This document shows, piece by piece, positions 25,306 through 34,468 of a stretch of 64,000 nt of DNA. Position 1 is the stretch's first letter, and each line of letters opens with the position of its first letter. Location of the stretch: assembly GCA_947500575.1 (NCBI GenBank), contig CANMSI010000002.1:558001-622000 (forward strand), read 5' to 3'. The notes beneath the pieces are model-generated. The model saw nothing but the letters and a program-made list of their open reading frames with translations. It ran no database searches and was not told the origin of the DNA. The position numbers were made by a program, and so were the translations under genes. Origin of the DNA: an uncultured Flavobacteriaceae bacterium (lineage in GTDB: Bacteria > Bacteroidota > Bacteroidia > Flavobacteriales > Flavobacteriaceae).

Positions 25306-27651
25306 TTAGGATAAGACCTCTAATTTTGCAAAGCGGAGAAGCAACTTTTTTACAGATCCATTTTCGAATTTAATTTCAGCCTTTTTATCATTCCCAACGC
25401 CTTCAATCTTTAATATTTCACCTTTCCCAAAACGGGTATGATTTACCTTGGTTCCTTGGCTCAAATTCACATCTACCACATTTGTATTACCAATAGGTTG
25501 CGCCAATTCGGGTTTTAGCTTTCTTAATTTTCGAAGCTGTGTTTCATTTGGTTTTAGAACTGTTGGAGGTGTGCCCTTTGTTGGTTTGTTCTGTCTTAAC
25601 CTAGTTTTATCGACTTCCCCAAAAATGTCCGCATCAATAGACGGTTTATACCTATATGTTCTATCTATCGGTGTTAAATTCTCTATGTATTTTTCATCAA
25701 TTTCTTCAATAAACCTGCTGGGTTCAGCATCTATTAGTTTTCCCCAACGATATCTATTTTGTGCGTAGGTAATATAGGCTTGCTTTTCGGCTCTTGTTAA
25801 AGCCACATAAAATAAACGACGTTCTTCTTCCAATTCACTTCGGGTATTCATGCTCATTGCAGAAGGAAATAGGTCTTCTTCCATCCCAACAATATACACA
25901 TATGGAAACTCCAACCCTTTAGCAAGATGTATGGTCATTAAAGCCACCCTATCATCGTCTCCCATTTCCTTGTCCAAATCTGTTGCCAGTGCTACATCTT
26001 CTAGGAACTCTCCAATATCTCCTTTAGCATCTGCCAATTCTCTTTGTCCTTCAACAAAATCTTTAATCCCATTTAAGAGTTCTTCAATATTTTCCATTTT
26101 GGCAATCCCTTCAGGGGTACCATCTTTTTTAAACTCTAATAAGATTCCGGTTTTTTTGGCTACGTGCTCTGCAAGGGCAAAGGCATCTGATCCTTCATTC
26201 ATGATCTGAAAACTTTTTATCATGGTCACAAAATCATGTAGTTTTCGTTTGGTTCCTGAATTGATTTTTAGGTCGATTTTTTCTAAATTTTCAATTACTT
26301 CAAAAATAGAACGACCATAATGGTTCGCAGCTACAACCAATTTATCTATAGTTGTCTGACCAATTCCTCTTGCAGGGAAATTAATAATTCTTTTAAGTGC
26401 TTCCTCATCTTTTGGATTGATAATGATGCGCAAATATGAAATTACATCTTTGATCTCTTTACGCTGATAAAAAGATAGTCCACCGTAAATACGATATGGA
26501 ATATCCTTCTTTCGTAAAGCATCTTCAATAGCTCTCGACTGTGAATTGGTTCTATAGAGAACAGCAAATTCACCATTTGCCTGTTGCTGTTGCATTTTGT
26601 TTTCAAAAATAGAACTGGCTACAAATCGCCCCTCTTCCGCATCGGTAACGCTGCGATGTAATTTTATGAGAGGTCCCTCGTCATTTGCCGTCCAAACTAC
26701 TTTTTCTAGTTGGTTTTTATTCTTTTCAATTATTGAATTCGCTGCATTTACAATATTCTTGCTCGATCTATAATTCTGTTCCAAACGATACATCGCAACC
26801 TCGTCATAGTCGCGTTGAAAATTGAGGATGTTACTGATATTAGCTCCACGAAAAGAATAAATACTTTGAGCGTCGTCTCCTACCACACAAATATTTTGAT
26901 ACCGATCAGACAACGCTTTTACAATAAGGTATTGCGAATGATTGGTATCTTGATACTCATCAACTAAAATATATCGGAATCGGTCTTGATACTTCATCAA
27001 TACTTCAGGAAATCGAGTTAACAGTTCATTGGTACGAAGTAACAAATCGTCAAAATCCATCGCACCAGCCTTAAAACATCGATCTACGTAATGTTGATAT
27101 ATCTCACCCGTTCTAGGCCGTTTTGCCATAGCATCTGCTTCCACTAAATCTGGATTATTGAAATAAGCTTTTACAGTAACAAGGCTATTTTTATAAGATG
27201 AAATTCTATTTTGAATCTGCTTGTATTTATAAATATCCTTGTCTAATCCCATCTCTTTAATAATGGATGCAATAAGTCGTTGTGAATCTTGGGTATCGTA
27301 AATGGTAAAATTGCTAGGAAAACCTAATTTATCTCCATCAAATCGAAGTAATTTCGCAAAGACAGAATGAAAGGTTCCCATCCAAAGGTTTTTAGCCTCA
27401 GAACTGCCTACGATCTCCGCAATCCTTTTCTTCATTTCTTTCGCGGCCTTATTCGTAAAGGTAAGCGCAAGAATATTGAAAGCATCTACTCCTTGTGCCA
27501 TCAAATGTGCAATGCGATACGTTAACACACGGGTCTTTCCAGAACCTGCACCGGCTATTACCATTAAAGGACCGTCCTTGTGTAAAACAGGGGCTGCTTG
27601 AGCTTCATTTAATTCTTCTATATAGTTCTTCAATACCTCAGGTGTTTTCAA
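25306..27651 (-). CDS. uvrD: UvrD/PcrA-type DNA helicase
   Basis: A 781-residue superfamily 1 helicase for nucleotide excision and mismatch repair and for removing RecA from DNA. Walker A is GAGSGKTRVLTYR near residue 35; motif II is YILVDEYQDTN; motif III is VVGDDAQSIYSFRGA; motif IV has LEQNYRS; motifs V and VI are LMTIHLAKGLEFPYVYIVGMEE and EERRLFYVALTRAEK. The C-terminal 50 residues form a Tudor-like segment (VNHTRFGKGEILKIEG) that in relatives binds RNA polymerase. The short 175-residue protein at 6357 shares that kind of segment. Divergent from the DsrE gene. Confidence 0.95.
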   Translation of the reverse strand: MKTPEVLKNYIEELNEAQAAPVLHKDGPLMVIAGAGSGKTRVLTYRIAHLMAQGVDAFNILALTFTNKAAKEMKKRIAEIVGSSEAKNLWMGTFHSVFAKLLRFDGDKLGFPSNFTIYDTQDSQRLIASIIKEMGLDKDIYKYKQIQNRISSYKNSLVTVKAYFNNPDLVEADAMAKRPRTGEIYQHYVDRCFKAGAMDFDDLLLRTNELLTRFPEVLMKYQDRFRYILVDEYQDTNHSQYLIVKALSDRYQNICVVGDDAQSIYSFRGANISNILNFQRDYDEVAMYRLEQNYRSSKNIVNAANSIIEKNKNQLEKVVWTANDEGPLIKLHRSVTDAEEGRFVASSIFENKMQQQQANGEFAVLYRTNSQSRAIEDALRKKDIPYRIYGGLSFYQRKEIKDVISYLRIIINPKDEEALKRIINFPARGIGQTTIDKLVVAANHYGRSIFEVIENLEKIDLKINSGTKRKLHDFVTMIKSFQIMNEGSDAFALAEHVAKKTGILLEFKKDGTPEGIAKMENIEELLNGIKDFVEGQRELADAKGDIGEFLEDVALATDLDKEMGDDDRVALMTIHLAKGLEFPYVYIVGMEEDLFPSAMSMNTRSELEEERRLFYVALTRAEKQAYITYAQNRYRWGKLIDAEPSRFIEEIDEKYIENLTPIDRTYRYKPSIDADIFGEVDKTRLRQNKPTKGTPPTVLKPNETQLRKLRKLKPELAQPIGNTNVVDVNLSQGTKVNHTRFGKGEILKIEGVGNDKKAEIKFENGSVKKLLLRFAKLEVLS

Positions 27652-27775
27652 TTTCAGTAGTAGAGCAATTTAGCTATATTTCATGGGTTCTTAAAGTCCT
27701 CTATTTAATAATTATGAACAATGCTCTAGAGAATTCTCATGAATTTGAATATATTTATTGAATCAAAATTTTAGA

Positions 27776-28321
27776 ATGAAACTAACCACCAATTCCCAAC
27801 TATTTCTTCTTGCTTTTTTATGTATTTCCATGGGCTATGCGCAGACCAAAGAGGCTGGTCCTATAATCAAAGACTTTGGAAAGGTTTTTAAAATAGAGAA
27901 TCCTGATATTAAAGTGGATACTACCAAAGACTATAAAGTGGTATTTGATATCATGAATAGTCCGGAAGACCTCACTAAAATGAATGCAAGTATTGAAACT
28001 GCTGCACGGTTTTTAAACATGCATGGACAAAATGGAATTCCTCTTGATCAACTACATGTGGTACTGGTTGTTCATAATAAAGCTTCTAAGGATATCGCAA
28101 ATGCAGAGGCTTATCAAAAAAAATACGGAACCCAGAACCCAAATGAAGCTTTAATTAAGGCGCTTTTAGAAGCGAATGTTCAAATTGTTTTTTGTGGACA
28201 GTCTTCTGTTTCTAGAGGTTTTCCAAAAGAGGACTTAATCCCTGGAGTACAATTAGCTTTATCTGCCATGACCGTGCTTGCAGATTTTCAAGATCAAAAT
28301 TATCAACTTATAAAATTTTAA
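27776..28321 (+). CDS. Exported DsrE-family protein
   Basis: A 181-residue protein from ATG 27776; a TTG at 27758 would put six residues before a good signal peptide, so I reject it. The signal peptide ends GYAQ. The DsrE/DsrF-like fold is seen in YKVVFDIMNSPEDLTKMN, LHVVLVVHNKASKDI and ANVQIVFCGQSSVSRGFPKEDL, with the conserved Cys in FCGQS. Members carry sulfur or act in sulfur-linked redox reactions; this exported subgroup has no known role. It is ten bases upstream of the M20 amidohydrolase and probably co-transcribed. Confidence 0.8.
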   Translation: MKLTTNSQLFLLAFLCISMGYAQTKEAGPIIKDFGKVFKIENPDIKVDTTKDYKVVFDIMNSPEDLTKMNASIETAARFLNMHGQNGIPLDQLHVVLVVHNKASKDIANAEAYQKKYGTQNPNEALIKALLEANVQIVFCGQSSVSRGFPKEDLIPGVQLALSAMTVLADFQDQNYQLIKF

Positions 28322-28331
28322 ATAAACACTT

Positions 28332-29606
28332 ATGAAACACTACGTACTATTAGGAATGCTCTTTTCTGGTTTTATTGCCTTGGGTCAAGGGTCTAGTCTA
28401 GACAAGCAATTTGATGCCATTGAAGAAAAGGTCATTGAGTGGCGGCATGATATTCACCAAAACCCAGAATTAGGCAATAGAGAATTTAAAACCGCCGAAA
28501 AAATCGCAAAACACCTTCGTTCTTTAGGGATTGAAGTGCAAACGAATGTGGCGCATACAGGTGTTGTGGGTATTTTAAAGGGAAAGAAAAAGGGAAAAGT
28601 AGTAGCCCTTAGAGCAGATATTGATGCCTTGCCCGTAACAGAGCGAAATAATCTTCCATTTAAATCTACGGTTACCTCTGAATTTTTAGGGGAAAAAGTC
28701 GGTGTAATGCATGCTTGTGGACATGATACTCATGTGGCTATCCTTATGGGTGTTGCAGAAATTTTATCAAAGAACACTGATAAAATTAAGGGCAGTGTTA
28801 AGTTTATATTTCAACCAGCAGAAGAGGGAGCACCTCCAGGAGAAGAGGGCGGCGCAGCATTAATGATAAAAGAAGGAGTTTTAGAAAACCCAAAGGTGGA
28901 TGCCATTTTTGGACTGCATATTAACTCTCAAACTCCTGTAGGCACAATCCGGTATAAATCTGGAGGAACTATGGCTGCATCTCAGCGTTTTGTTATCAAA
29001 GTTAAAGGAAAACAAAGTCATGGTTCACAACCATGGTCCGGTGTAGACCCAATTTTAATCAGTGCAAAAATCATTGATGGTTTACAAACCATTATCAGTA
29101 GAGAAGTTAAATTAACCGACGAGGCTGCGGTAATTACGGTAGGTAAAATAACTTCTGGCGTACGATTCAATATCATACCGGAAAGTGCAGAACTCATTGG
29201 AACTATTCGTACTTTGGATTATGATATGCAAAAGTTGATTAATGATCGAATGAAGGAAATGGTTCCTACCATTGCGAAGGCATATAAAGGAGAGGCTACC
29301 ATTGTTATTGAAGACGGAACTGCTATTACCTATAATGATCCTGCCTTGGTTACACAAATGCTACCAAGCATGAAAAGCGTTGCAGGGGAAGAATATGTAC
29401 TTACCCAAAAAGCAATTACAGGAGCAGAGGATTTTTCATTCTTTCAAGAAAAGGTACCAGGGTTTTATTTTTTCTTAGGTGGAATGACACCAGGAAATAC
29501 GGAATCTTTCCCACATCATACACCTGATTTCAAAATTGATGATAACGGACTTATTTTAGGGGTGAAAACCCTAACTCAAATGAGTTTGGACTACTTAAAT
29601 ATGTAA
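28332..29606 (+). CDS. Exported M20-family amidohydrolase
   Basis: A 424-residue zinc hydrolase of the IAA-amino-acid hydrolase/hippuricase type (M20D), which removes N-acyl groups from amino acids or short peptides. Signal peptide ends at ALGQ (about 19). Motifs: RHDIHQNPELGNREFKTA, ALRADIDALPV, the metal-binding HACGHDTHVA, FQPAEEGAPPGEEGGA with the catalytic Glu, and GAEDFSFF near the end. The lid domain occupies about 200-310. Follows the DsrE gene closely. Substrate unknown. Confidence 0.9.
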   Translation: MKHYVLLGMLFSGFIALGQGSSLDKQFDAIEEKVIEWRHDIHQNPELGNREFKTAEKIAKHLRSLGIEVQTNVAHTGVVGILKGKKKGKVVALRADIDALPVTERNNLPFKSTVTSEFLGEKVGVMHACGHDTHVAILMGVAEILSKNTDKIKGSVKFIFQPAEEGAPPGEEGGAALMIKEGVLENPKVDAIFGLHINSQTPVGTIRYKSGGTMAASQRFVIKVKGKQSHGSQPWSGVDPILISAKIIDGLQTIISREVKLTDEAAVITVGKITSGVRFNIIPESAELIGTIRTLDYDMQKLINDRMKEMVPTIAKAYKGEATIVIEDGTAITYNDPALVTQMLPSMKSVAGEEYVLTQKAITGAEDFSFFQEKVPGFYFFLGGMTPGNTESFPHHTPDFKIDDNGLILGVKTLTQMSLDYLNM

Positions 29607-29626
29607 TTAAAGTAACTTAACCCTAT

Positions 29627-31201
29627 ATGGATACCTTTTTAGATGCAGTCACAAAAATTCCTTGGTGGGCATGGATATTGCTGGCCTTGGCTTTATTAGG
29701 GGTACGAGATGTCTTTTTTCAAAGGTCACATACAATTACGCATAATTTCCCAATCATTGGTCATTTTAGATATTGGTTGGAGAGTATTGGCCCGGAAATG
29801 CGTCAATATTTTGTAGCAAATAATAGAGAGGAATTGCCCTTTAATAGAATTGAGCGCAGTTGGATCTATGCCTCTGCAAAGAAAGAAAACAACTATGAAG
29901 GTTTTGGAACGGATAGAGATATCTATGCCCATCAACATATCTTTATAAAAAATCAGATGATGGGGTATCAGATAAAAAAGGGGCATCCAAATGCCATTGA
30001 TAAAACTTTTTTACCCTGCGCCAAAGTCATTGGAGGTTATAATAAACGTCGAAAACCATTTAGACCGGCATCCGTTATTAATGTTTCGGCCATGAGTTTC
30101 GGTTCTTTATCTGCAGCAGCGGTTAGTGCCATGAATAATGGTGTTAATATTGCAGGTGCCTATCATAATACAGGAGAAGGTGGGCTTTCCCCCTATCATA
30201 AACAAGGAGGAGATGTTGTCTTTCATTTTGGTACAGGGTATTTTGGTGTCCGTTCCGATGATGGCAACTTTTCTATGAAAAAAATGAAGCAATTAGTTGC
30301 TGAAAACTCCTGTATCAAAGCCATTGAAATTAAGCTTTCGCAGGGAGCTAAGCCTGGAAAGGGAGGGGTACTCCCAGGTGCTAAAATATCACCTGAAATT
30401 GCAAAAATCCGAGGTGTTGAAGTTGGAAAAGATGTGCTTTCTCCAGCAACTCATAAGGCCTTTAGTAATGTTTCAGAACTCTTGCAACTCATTGAAGATA
30501 TTGCAGATGCTACTGGTTTACCAGTTGGCATCAAAGGAGCTATTGGAAAACTAGACCAATGGGAAGAATTGGCAGATTTAATGCTGAGTAGTGGAAAGGG
30601 ACCAGATTTTATTGCTGTTGATGGCGGTGAAGGAGGAACAGGAGCAGCACCTCCAAGCTTTGCAGATCATGTTTCCTTGCCTTGGATATATGGTTTTTCT
30701 AGTCTCTACAAGGTTTTTCAAGAAAGAGATCTTACCAATAGAATAGTCTTTGTAGGCAGTGGTAAATTGGGTTTCCCTGCTAAAGCGGCGATGGCCTTTG
30801 CTATGGGTGTTGATTGCATTAATGTAGCAAGAGAAGCCATGATGAGTATTGGTTGTATACAAGCGCAGATATGCCATACCAACCGATGTCCTGCAGGTGT
30901 TGCCACCCAAAGTAAATGGCTGCAAAAAGGAATAGATGTTCCCTTAAAGTCGGAGCGTTTGGCCCAATATTTCAAAACTTTTAGAAAAGAATTTGTAGAA
31001 ATCACACATGCAGCTGGCTACGAACATCCATGTCAATTTACCATGGAAGATATCCAGGTAAATGTAGACGATACTGAATTGAATAGAACCTTAAAAGCCA
31101 CCTACGGTTATTCCAAAACCGCAGTTCCATATACAGATATGCAAACGCTGTTTGAATGCAGTCATCTTGGAGGGCAAGCTTATATGGAAAAATGTAAATA
31201 A
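29627..31201 (+). CDS. FMN-binding glutamate-synthase-like membrane protein
   Basis: A 524-residue protein with one N-terminal transmembrane helix (WWAWILLALALLGVRDVFF), then a domain like the central and FMN domains of the glutamate synthase large subunit. Diagnostic segments: SFGSLSAAAVSAMNNG, NTGEGGLSPYHKQGGD, GAKPGKGGVLPGAKI, IAVDGGEGGTGAAPPSFAD and QICHTNRCPAGVATQ, with cysteines at the usual Fe-S positions. There is no glutaminase domain, so it is not a full GltB. Proteins of this form are common and their reaction is not established. It starts 20 bases after the M20 gene. Confidence 0.88.
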   Translation: MDTFLDAVTKIPWWAWILLALALLGVRDVFFQRSHTITHNFPIIGHFRYWLESIGPEMRQYFVANNREELPFNRIERSWIYASAKKENNYEGFGTDRDIYAHQHIFIKNQMMGYQIKKGHPNAIDKTFLPCAKVIGGYNKRRKPFRPASVINVSAMSFGSLSAAAVSAMNNGVNIAGAYHNTGEGGLSPYHKQGGDVVFHFGTGYFGVRSDDGNFSMKKMKQLVAENSCIKAIEIKLSQGAKPGKGGVLPGAKISPEIAKIRGVEVGKDVLSPATHKAFSNVSELLQLIEDIADATGLPVGIKGAIGKLDQWEELADLMLSSGKGPDFIAVDGGEGGTGAAPPSFADHVSLPWIYGFSSLYKVFQERDLTNRIVFVGSGKLGFPAKAAMAFAMGVDCINVAREAMMSIGCIQAQICHTNRCPAGVATQSKWLQKGIDVPLKSERLAQYFKTFRKEFVEITHAAGYEHPCQFTMEDIQVNVDDTELNRTLKATYGYSKTAVPYTDMQTLFECSHLGGQAYMEKCK

Positions 31202-31211
31202 CTTATTGCTT

Positions 31212-32027
31212 ATGACACAGAAAATTACCCTACTATTTGTTCTAGTATGCAGCAGTTTCACAATGTTTGCTCAGAAGAAAAAAGACTTACTCATAGAAAT
31301 TGACACCTTAAAATCGGAACTGCAGTTTACTAAAAACAGCTTGTCCGAATCCAGAAAGAATGAGAAAGTAAGTCTTGCTCGTATGGAGTCTGCAGAATCT
31401 CAATTGGGAGAACTCCGCGACGCAAATGCCGCATTGTTAAAAAACCTAAAAGGGTTTACGGAAATTTCCAATAAAAATTCGGAGACCATTGAAAATGCCC
31501 TTAAAAGTCTGAATGAAAAAGAAAGACAACTAAAAGTAGTGAATGAAGCCCTAAGCAGTACTGATTCTACCACTTTGGCCGTTTTCACCTTATTTAAAGG
31601 CAGTTTAGAAGGAAGCGCTAAAACCTCAGTGAAAAATGGTGCCGTCGTTATCAGCATTCCAAACCTAGTTTTATTTGGAGAGAATGATCATAACTACAGT
31701 GTAGCGGAAGAAGCACAGCCTATTCTTGCCAAACTCGCAAAAGCAATTAATACCTATCCAGATATTAGAATAACGATTGAAGGTAATAGCAATGCGCTTG
31801 AATTTAAAGATGCGTCCTTGATAGACAACTGGGATTTAAGTGCTCGCCAAGCTGCAGCAGTTGCCAGAGCCTTGCAGAATAAACATTCGGTAAATCCCAA
31901 AAGAATGGATGCATTGGGAAAAAGCAAATACAATTCTGAAAGTGTAGTGGAAACTGTTACCGAAATAATTGTTCAACCGAATTTCGATCGTTTTTATGCA
32001 GTAATTAAAGAAAGCATGAAGAATTAA
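31212..32027 (+). CDS. OmpA-like periplasmic protein with altered peptidoglycan-binding site
   Basis: A 271-residue protein from ATG 31212; the frame extends upstream into the previous gene without a signal sequence. A normal signal peptide ends FAQ, with no lipobox. Coiled coil about 25-120, OmpA-like domain about 140-260. Aligned by eye with the 23719 protein it keeps DNWDLSARQAAAVARALQN and VNPKRMDALGKSKY. However, the GHTDD site is GNSNA and the final NRRTRI is TVTEII, so Asp and Arg residues that hold diaminopimelate are gone. It is a likely duplicate that lost wall binding. Confidence 0.82.
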   Translation: MTQKITLLFVLVCSSFTMFAQKKKDLLIEIDTLKSELQFTKNSLSESRKNEKVSLARMESAESQLGELRDANAALLKNLKGFTEISNKNSETIENALKSLNEKERQLKVVNEALSSTDSTTLAVFTLFKGSLEGSAKTSVKNGAVVISIPNLVLFGENDHNYSVAEEAQPILAKLAKAINTYPDIRITIEGNSNALEFKDASLIDNWDLSARQAAAVARALQNKHSVNPKRMDALGKSKYNSESVVETVTEIIVQPNFDRFYAVIKESMKN

Positions 32028-32119
32028 ATCATTCCAATTTTTATGCATACTTTTTAAAGAATTCTTGCGTTTTATCTCCATAAACCATCCCGATATTATT
32101 GGGACCAATACCACCAAAA

Positions 32120-32638
32120 ATGACTGGAGATCAAATTTTTCAACTATTTGCCTATTTGCTACCCTCCGTAGTTACAGGCGCCATTGCTTTTTATTTCTTT
32201 AGAATGCACACCAATAATGAGGAAGGTAGAAGAAGGTATTTGCTACATAAAGATTCTCAACAAAACACCTTGCCTATTCGCTTGCAAGCTTATGAACGCA
32301 TGGCGTTATTTTTAGAGCGGATTGCCATCCCTAGCCTAGTGGTTAGAGTTGGACCTAAATCTACCAATAAGCAAGATTACGAAAACCTGTTGATCAAAAA
32401 TATCGAAAACGAATACGATCACAACTTATCGCAACAGATTTACCTTACTGATGAGTGTTGGAATGTTATAAAAGCGGCTAAAAATGCTACTATACAGGCA
32501 ATCCGTAGCGCAGGTATGAGCGAAACGGACAACGCAGATAAATTGCGTGAAGATATTTTGAATGCCACCATGGATAAAACATCTCCATCTACTACGGCTT
32601 TAGCCTATGTGAAAAAAGAAATTGGAGAATTATGGTAA
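32120..32638 (+). CDS. Conserved Bacteroidota membrane-anchored protein, function unknown
   Basis: A 172-residue protein from ATG 32120 (an in-frame TTG at 32099 is less likely). One N-terminal transmembrane helix, LFAYLLPSVVTGAIAFYFF, is followed by a cytosolic helical domain with LPIRLQAYERMALFLERI and EYDHNLSQQIYLTDECWNVIKAAKN. I have seen this pattern as a conserved uncharacterised family of Bacteroidota but cannot assign a role. It overlaps the 3' end of the convergent patatin gene by nine bases. Confidence 0.7.
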   Translation: MTGDQIFQLFAYLLPSVVTGAIAFYFFRMHTNNEEGRRRYLLHKDSQQNTLPIRLQAYERMALFLERIAIPSLVVRVGPKSTNKQDYENLLIKNIENEYDHNLSQQIYLTDECWNVIKAAKNATIQAIRSAGMSETDNADKLREDILNATMDKTSPSTTALAYVKKEIGELW

Positions 32639-33538
32639 GTTATTGGCAGCCATTGCTTCTAAGGCTTTGTCTTCCGCGTACCTAAAACCTTGATACCACC
32701 AATCTGTCATCAATTTTTTATTAAAAACCAGAGAGTTCTCTGTAAGTCTTGTTGGCGTGTAATAAAGGTTTAGTTTCACTCCTTTATGCTTGGCGGCTAG
32801 CTTCCCTTCAGAAACATCGTGGTATTCTATCTGGTCTATTGCAAAGCCATAGATGCTGAGCATTAAAGAAAATGGGTTTTTCCCTAGCACCTTATTATGT
32901 TCCATTTTTTCAGACTCTAGAATAATGGCATCTACCTCAGTAGCACCTCTTTTAATGGCTTCTCTTATAGGTACTACGCATCCTAAACCACCATCTCCAT
33001 ATTCAAAACCATTCTTCTTAGCCAAAGACATAAAAGGAATATAGTTGCAAGAAATCCAAATCCAGTCACAGAATTCCCCATATGAAAAATCATTAATGGA
33101 CTTATACTCTACTCTATTTTTGGATAGATTCGATACCGTAACAACAATTTCTTTGCCTAAATCTTTAATTTTAAGAAACTCTTCCATTGAAAAGTTCTTA
33201 CGAATAGTGCGTCTCAAAGCTTTGCTTTCTCCAAAGGTTCTTTTTCGCTTGATAAACTGAAGGAAAGTGGTGAAAAAGTTAATGGAAACAAATTCTCTAT
33301 CTCCTTTTCTACGAACAATAAAAGGGTTTAAACTAAAGATAGATAGCTGGTTAACATTCGTGTAGATATCATATAACTTGCCTACATTATTAAGAGCTAA
33401 CTGTGGTATTAAAAGACTACCCGTAGAAGTTCCCAAAAACATATCATATTCTTTTCTTTCTACTTCTGTGAGGTATTGAGCGACGCCACCGGCAAAAGCA
33501 CCTTTACTTCCACCTCCACTAATTACTAATGCTTTCAA
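32630..33538 (-). CDS. Patatin-like phospholipase (downstream copy)
   Basis: A 302-residue acyl hydrolase of the patatin family. It shows the oxyanion-hole loop SGGGSKGAFAGG at residues 7-18, the nucleophile elbow GTSTGS with the catalytic Ser, and the dyad Asp in YGDGGLGCVVPI. No signal peptide, so it is cytosolic or translocated by other means. It is a tandem duplicate of the next gene, with the same length and about half the residues shared by eye. Last gene of a minus-strand unit with its paralogue and an M1 aminopeptidase. Confidence 0.9.
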   Translation of the reverse strand: MKALVISGGGSKGAFAGGVAQYLTEVERKEYDMFLGTSTGSLLIPQLALNNVGKLYDIYTNVNQLSIFSLNPFIVRRKGDREFVSINFFTTFLQFIKRKRTFGESKALRRTIRKNFSMEEFLKIKDLGKEIVVTVSNLSKNRVEYKSINDFSYGEFCDWIWISCNYIPFMSLAKKNGFEYGDGGLGCVVPIREAIKRGATEVDAIILESEKMEHNKVLGKNPFSLMLSIYGFAIDQIEYHDVSEGKLAAKHKGVKLNLYYTPTRLTENSLVFNKKLMTDWWYQGFRYAEDKALEAMAANNLP

Positions 33539-33553
33539 TTATGATTCTTCTAA

Positions 33554-34468
33554 TTATTGGTTATTATCAATATCGATCTGGCTGGTTTCGGTATTTTTAT
33601 ATTTTGCGAAGTTATACCCCCTCTCCCACCAATTCGCCATTTTTTCCTTGTCAAAAATAAGGGAATTTGTGGTGAGTACTGTTGGTGTGTAGTAAAAATT
33701 AATAATTGCATCGTTATAGTTAGCAACGTATTTACCAATTCTTATATTTTGATGTTCAATTCTATCCAATAGGAAATCAAACATATTGGTAAGCAGCGAG
33801 AATACATTTTTTGAAGGCATTCTATTTAAATGCGTTACCTCTGTTTGCAAAATAATAGCATCTACTACAGTAGCTCCTTTTTTTATAGCTTCTTCAATGG
33901 GTACCATACTTCCAAGTCCACCATCTGCGTATTCGCAGCCATTTTTTTTAACCAAACTCATAAACGGAGCTAAATTGCAAGAGATCCAGATCCACTCACA
34001 AAACTCTTCATAGCTGCAGTCGTTTATTGATTTGTATTCTACCTGGTTTAGAGAAAGATTGGATACGGTAACAATAATTTCTTTTGCACTTTCTTTTAAG
34101 ATCGTAAACTCTTCCTCGGTCACCGTTTTCTTTATAAGCTTTAATAAGTTATGACTTTCCCCAAATGTTTTACTGCCCTTGTAGAAATTCTTAAATACAT
34201 TCCAATGGTTAATTCCAATCGTTTCTACCCCTCTTTTCTTCTGCACATTGAACGGGCAATTGCTAAAAATACTTTTCTGATTTACGGAAGTATATACTTC
34301 TTTTATCTTCTCTATTTTTTGCAATGCTAAATGAGAAATTAAGAGGCTCCCTGTGGACGTACCTAAAAACAGGTCGTACGAATGTCCTTGCTCCTTCATT
34401 AAGTATTGGGCAACACCGCCTGCAAAAGCTCCTTTGCTGCCTCCTCCAGAAATTACCATTGCTCTCAT
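33554..34468 (-). CDS. Patatin-like phospholipase (upstream copy)
   Basis: A 304-residue paralogue of the neighbouring gene, with SGGGSKGAFAGGVAQYL, GTSTGSLLISHLAL (nucleophile Ser) and the dyad Asp in YADGGLGSMVPIEEA. Its ATG overlaps the stop of the M1 aminopeptidase by four bases (ATGA), so translation is coupled. The two copies have diverged mainly in the C-terminal third. Substrate lipids are unknown. Confidence 0.9.
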   Translation of the reverse strand: MRAMVISGGGSKGAFAGGVAQYLMKEQGHSYDLFLGTSTGSLLISHLALQKIEKIKEVYTSVNQKSIFSNCPFNVQKKRGVETIGINHWNVFKNFYKGSKTFGESHNLLKLIKKTVTEEEFTILKESAKEIIVTVSNLSLNQVEYKSINDCSYEEFCEWIWISCNLAPFMSLVKKNGCEYADGGLGSMVPIEEAIKKGATVVDAIILQTEVTHLNRMPSKNVFSLLTNMFDFLLDRIEHQNIRIGKYVANYNDAIINFYYTPTVLTTNSLIFDKEKMANWWERGYNFAKYKNTETSQIDIDNNQ

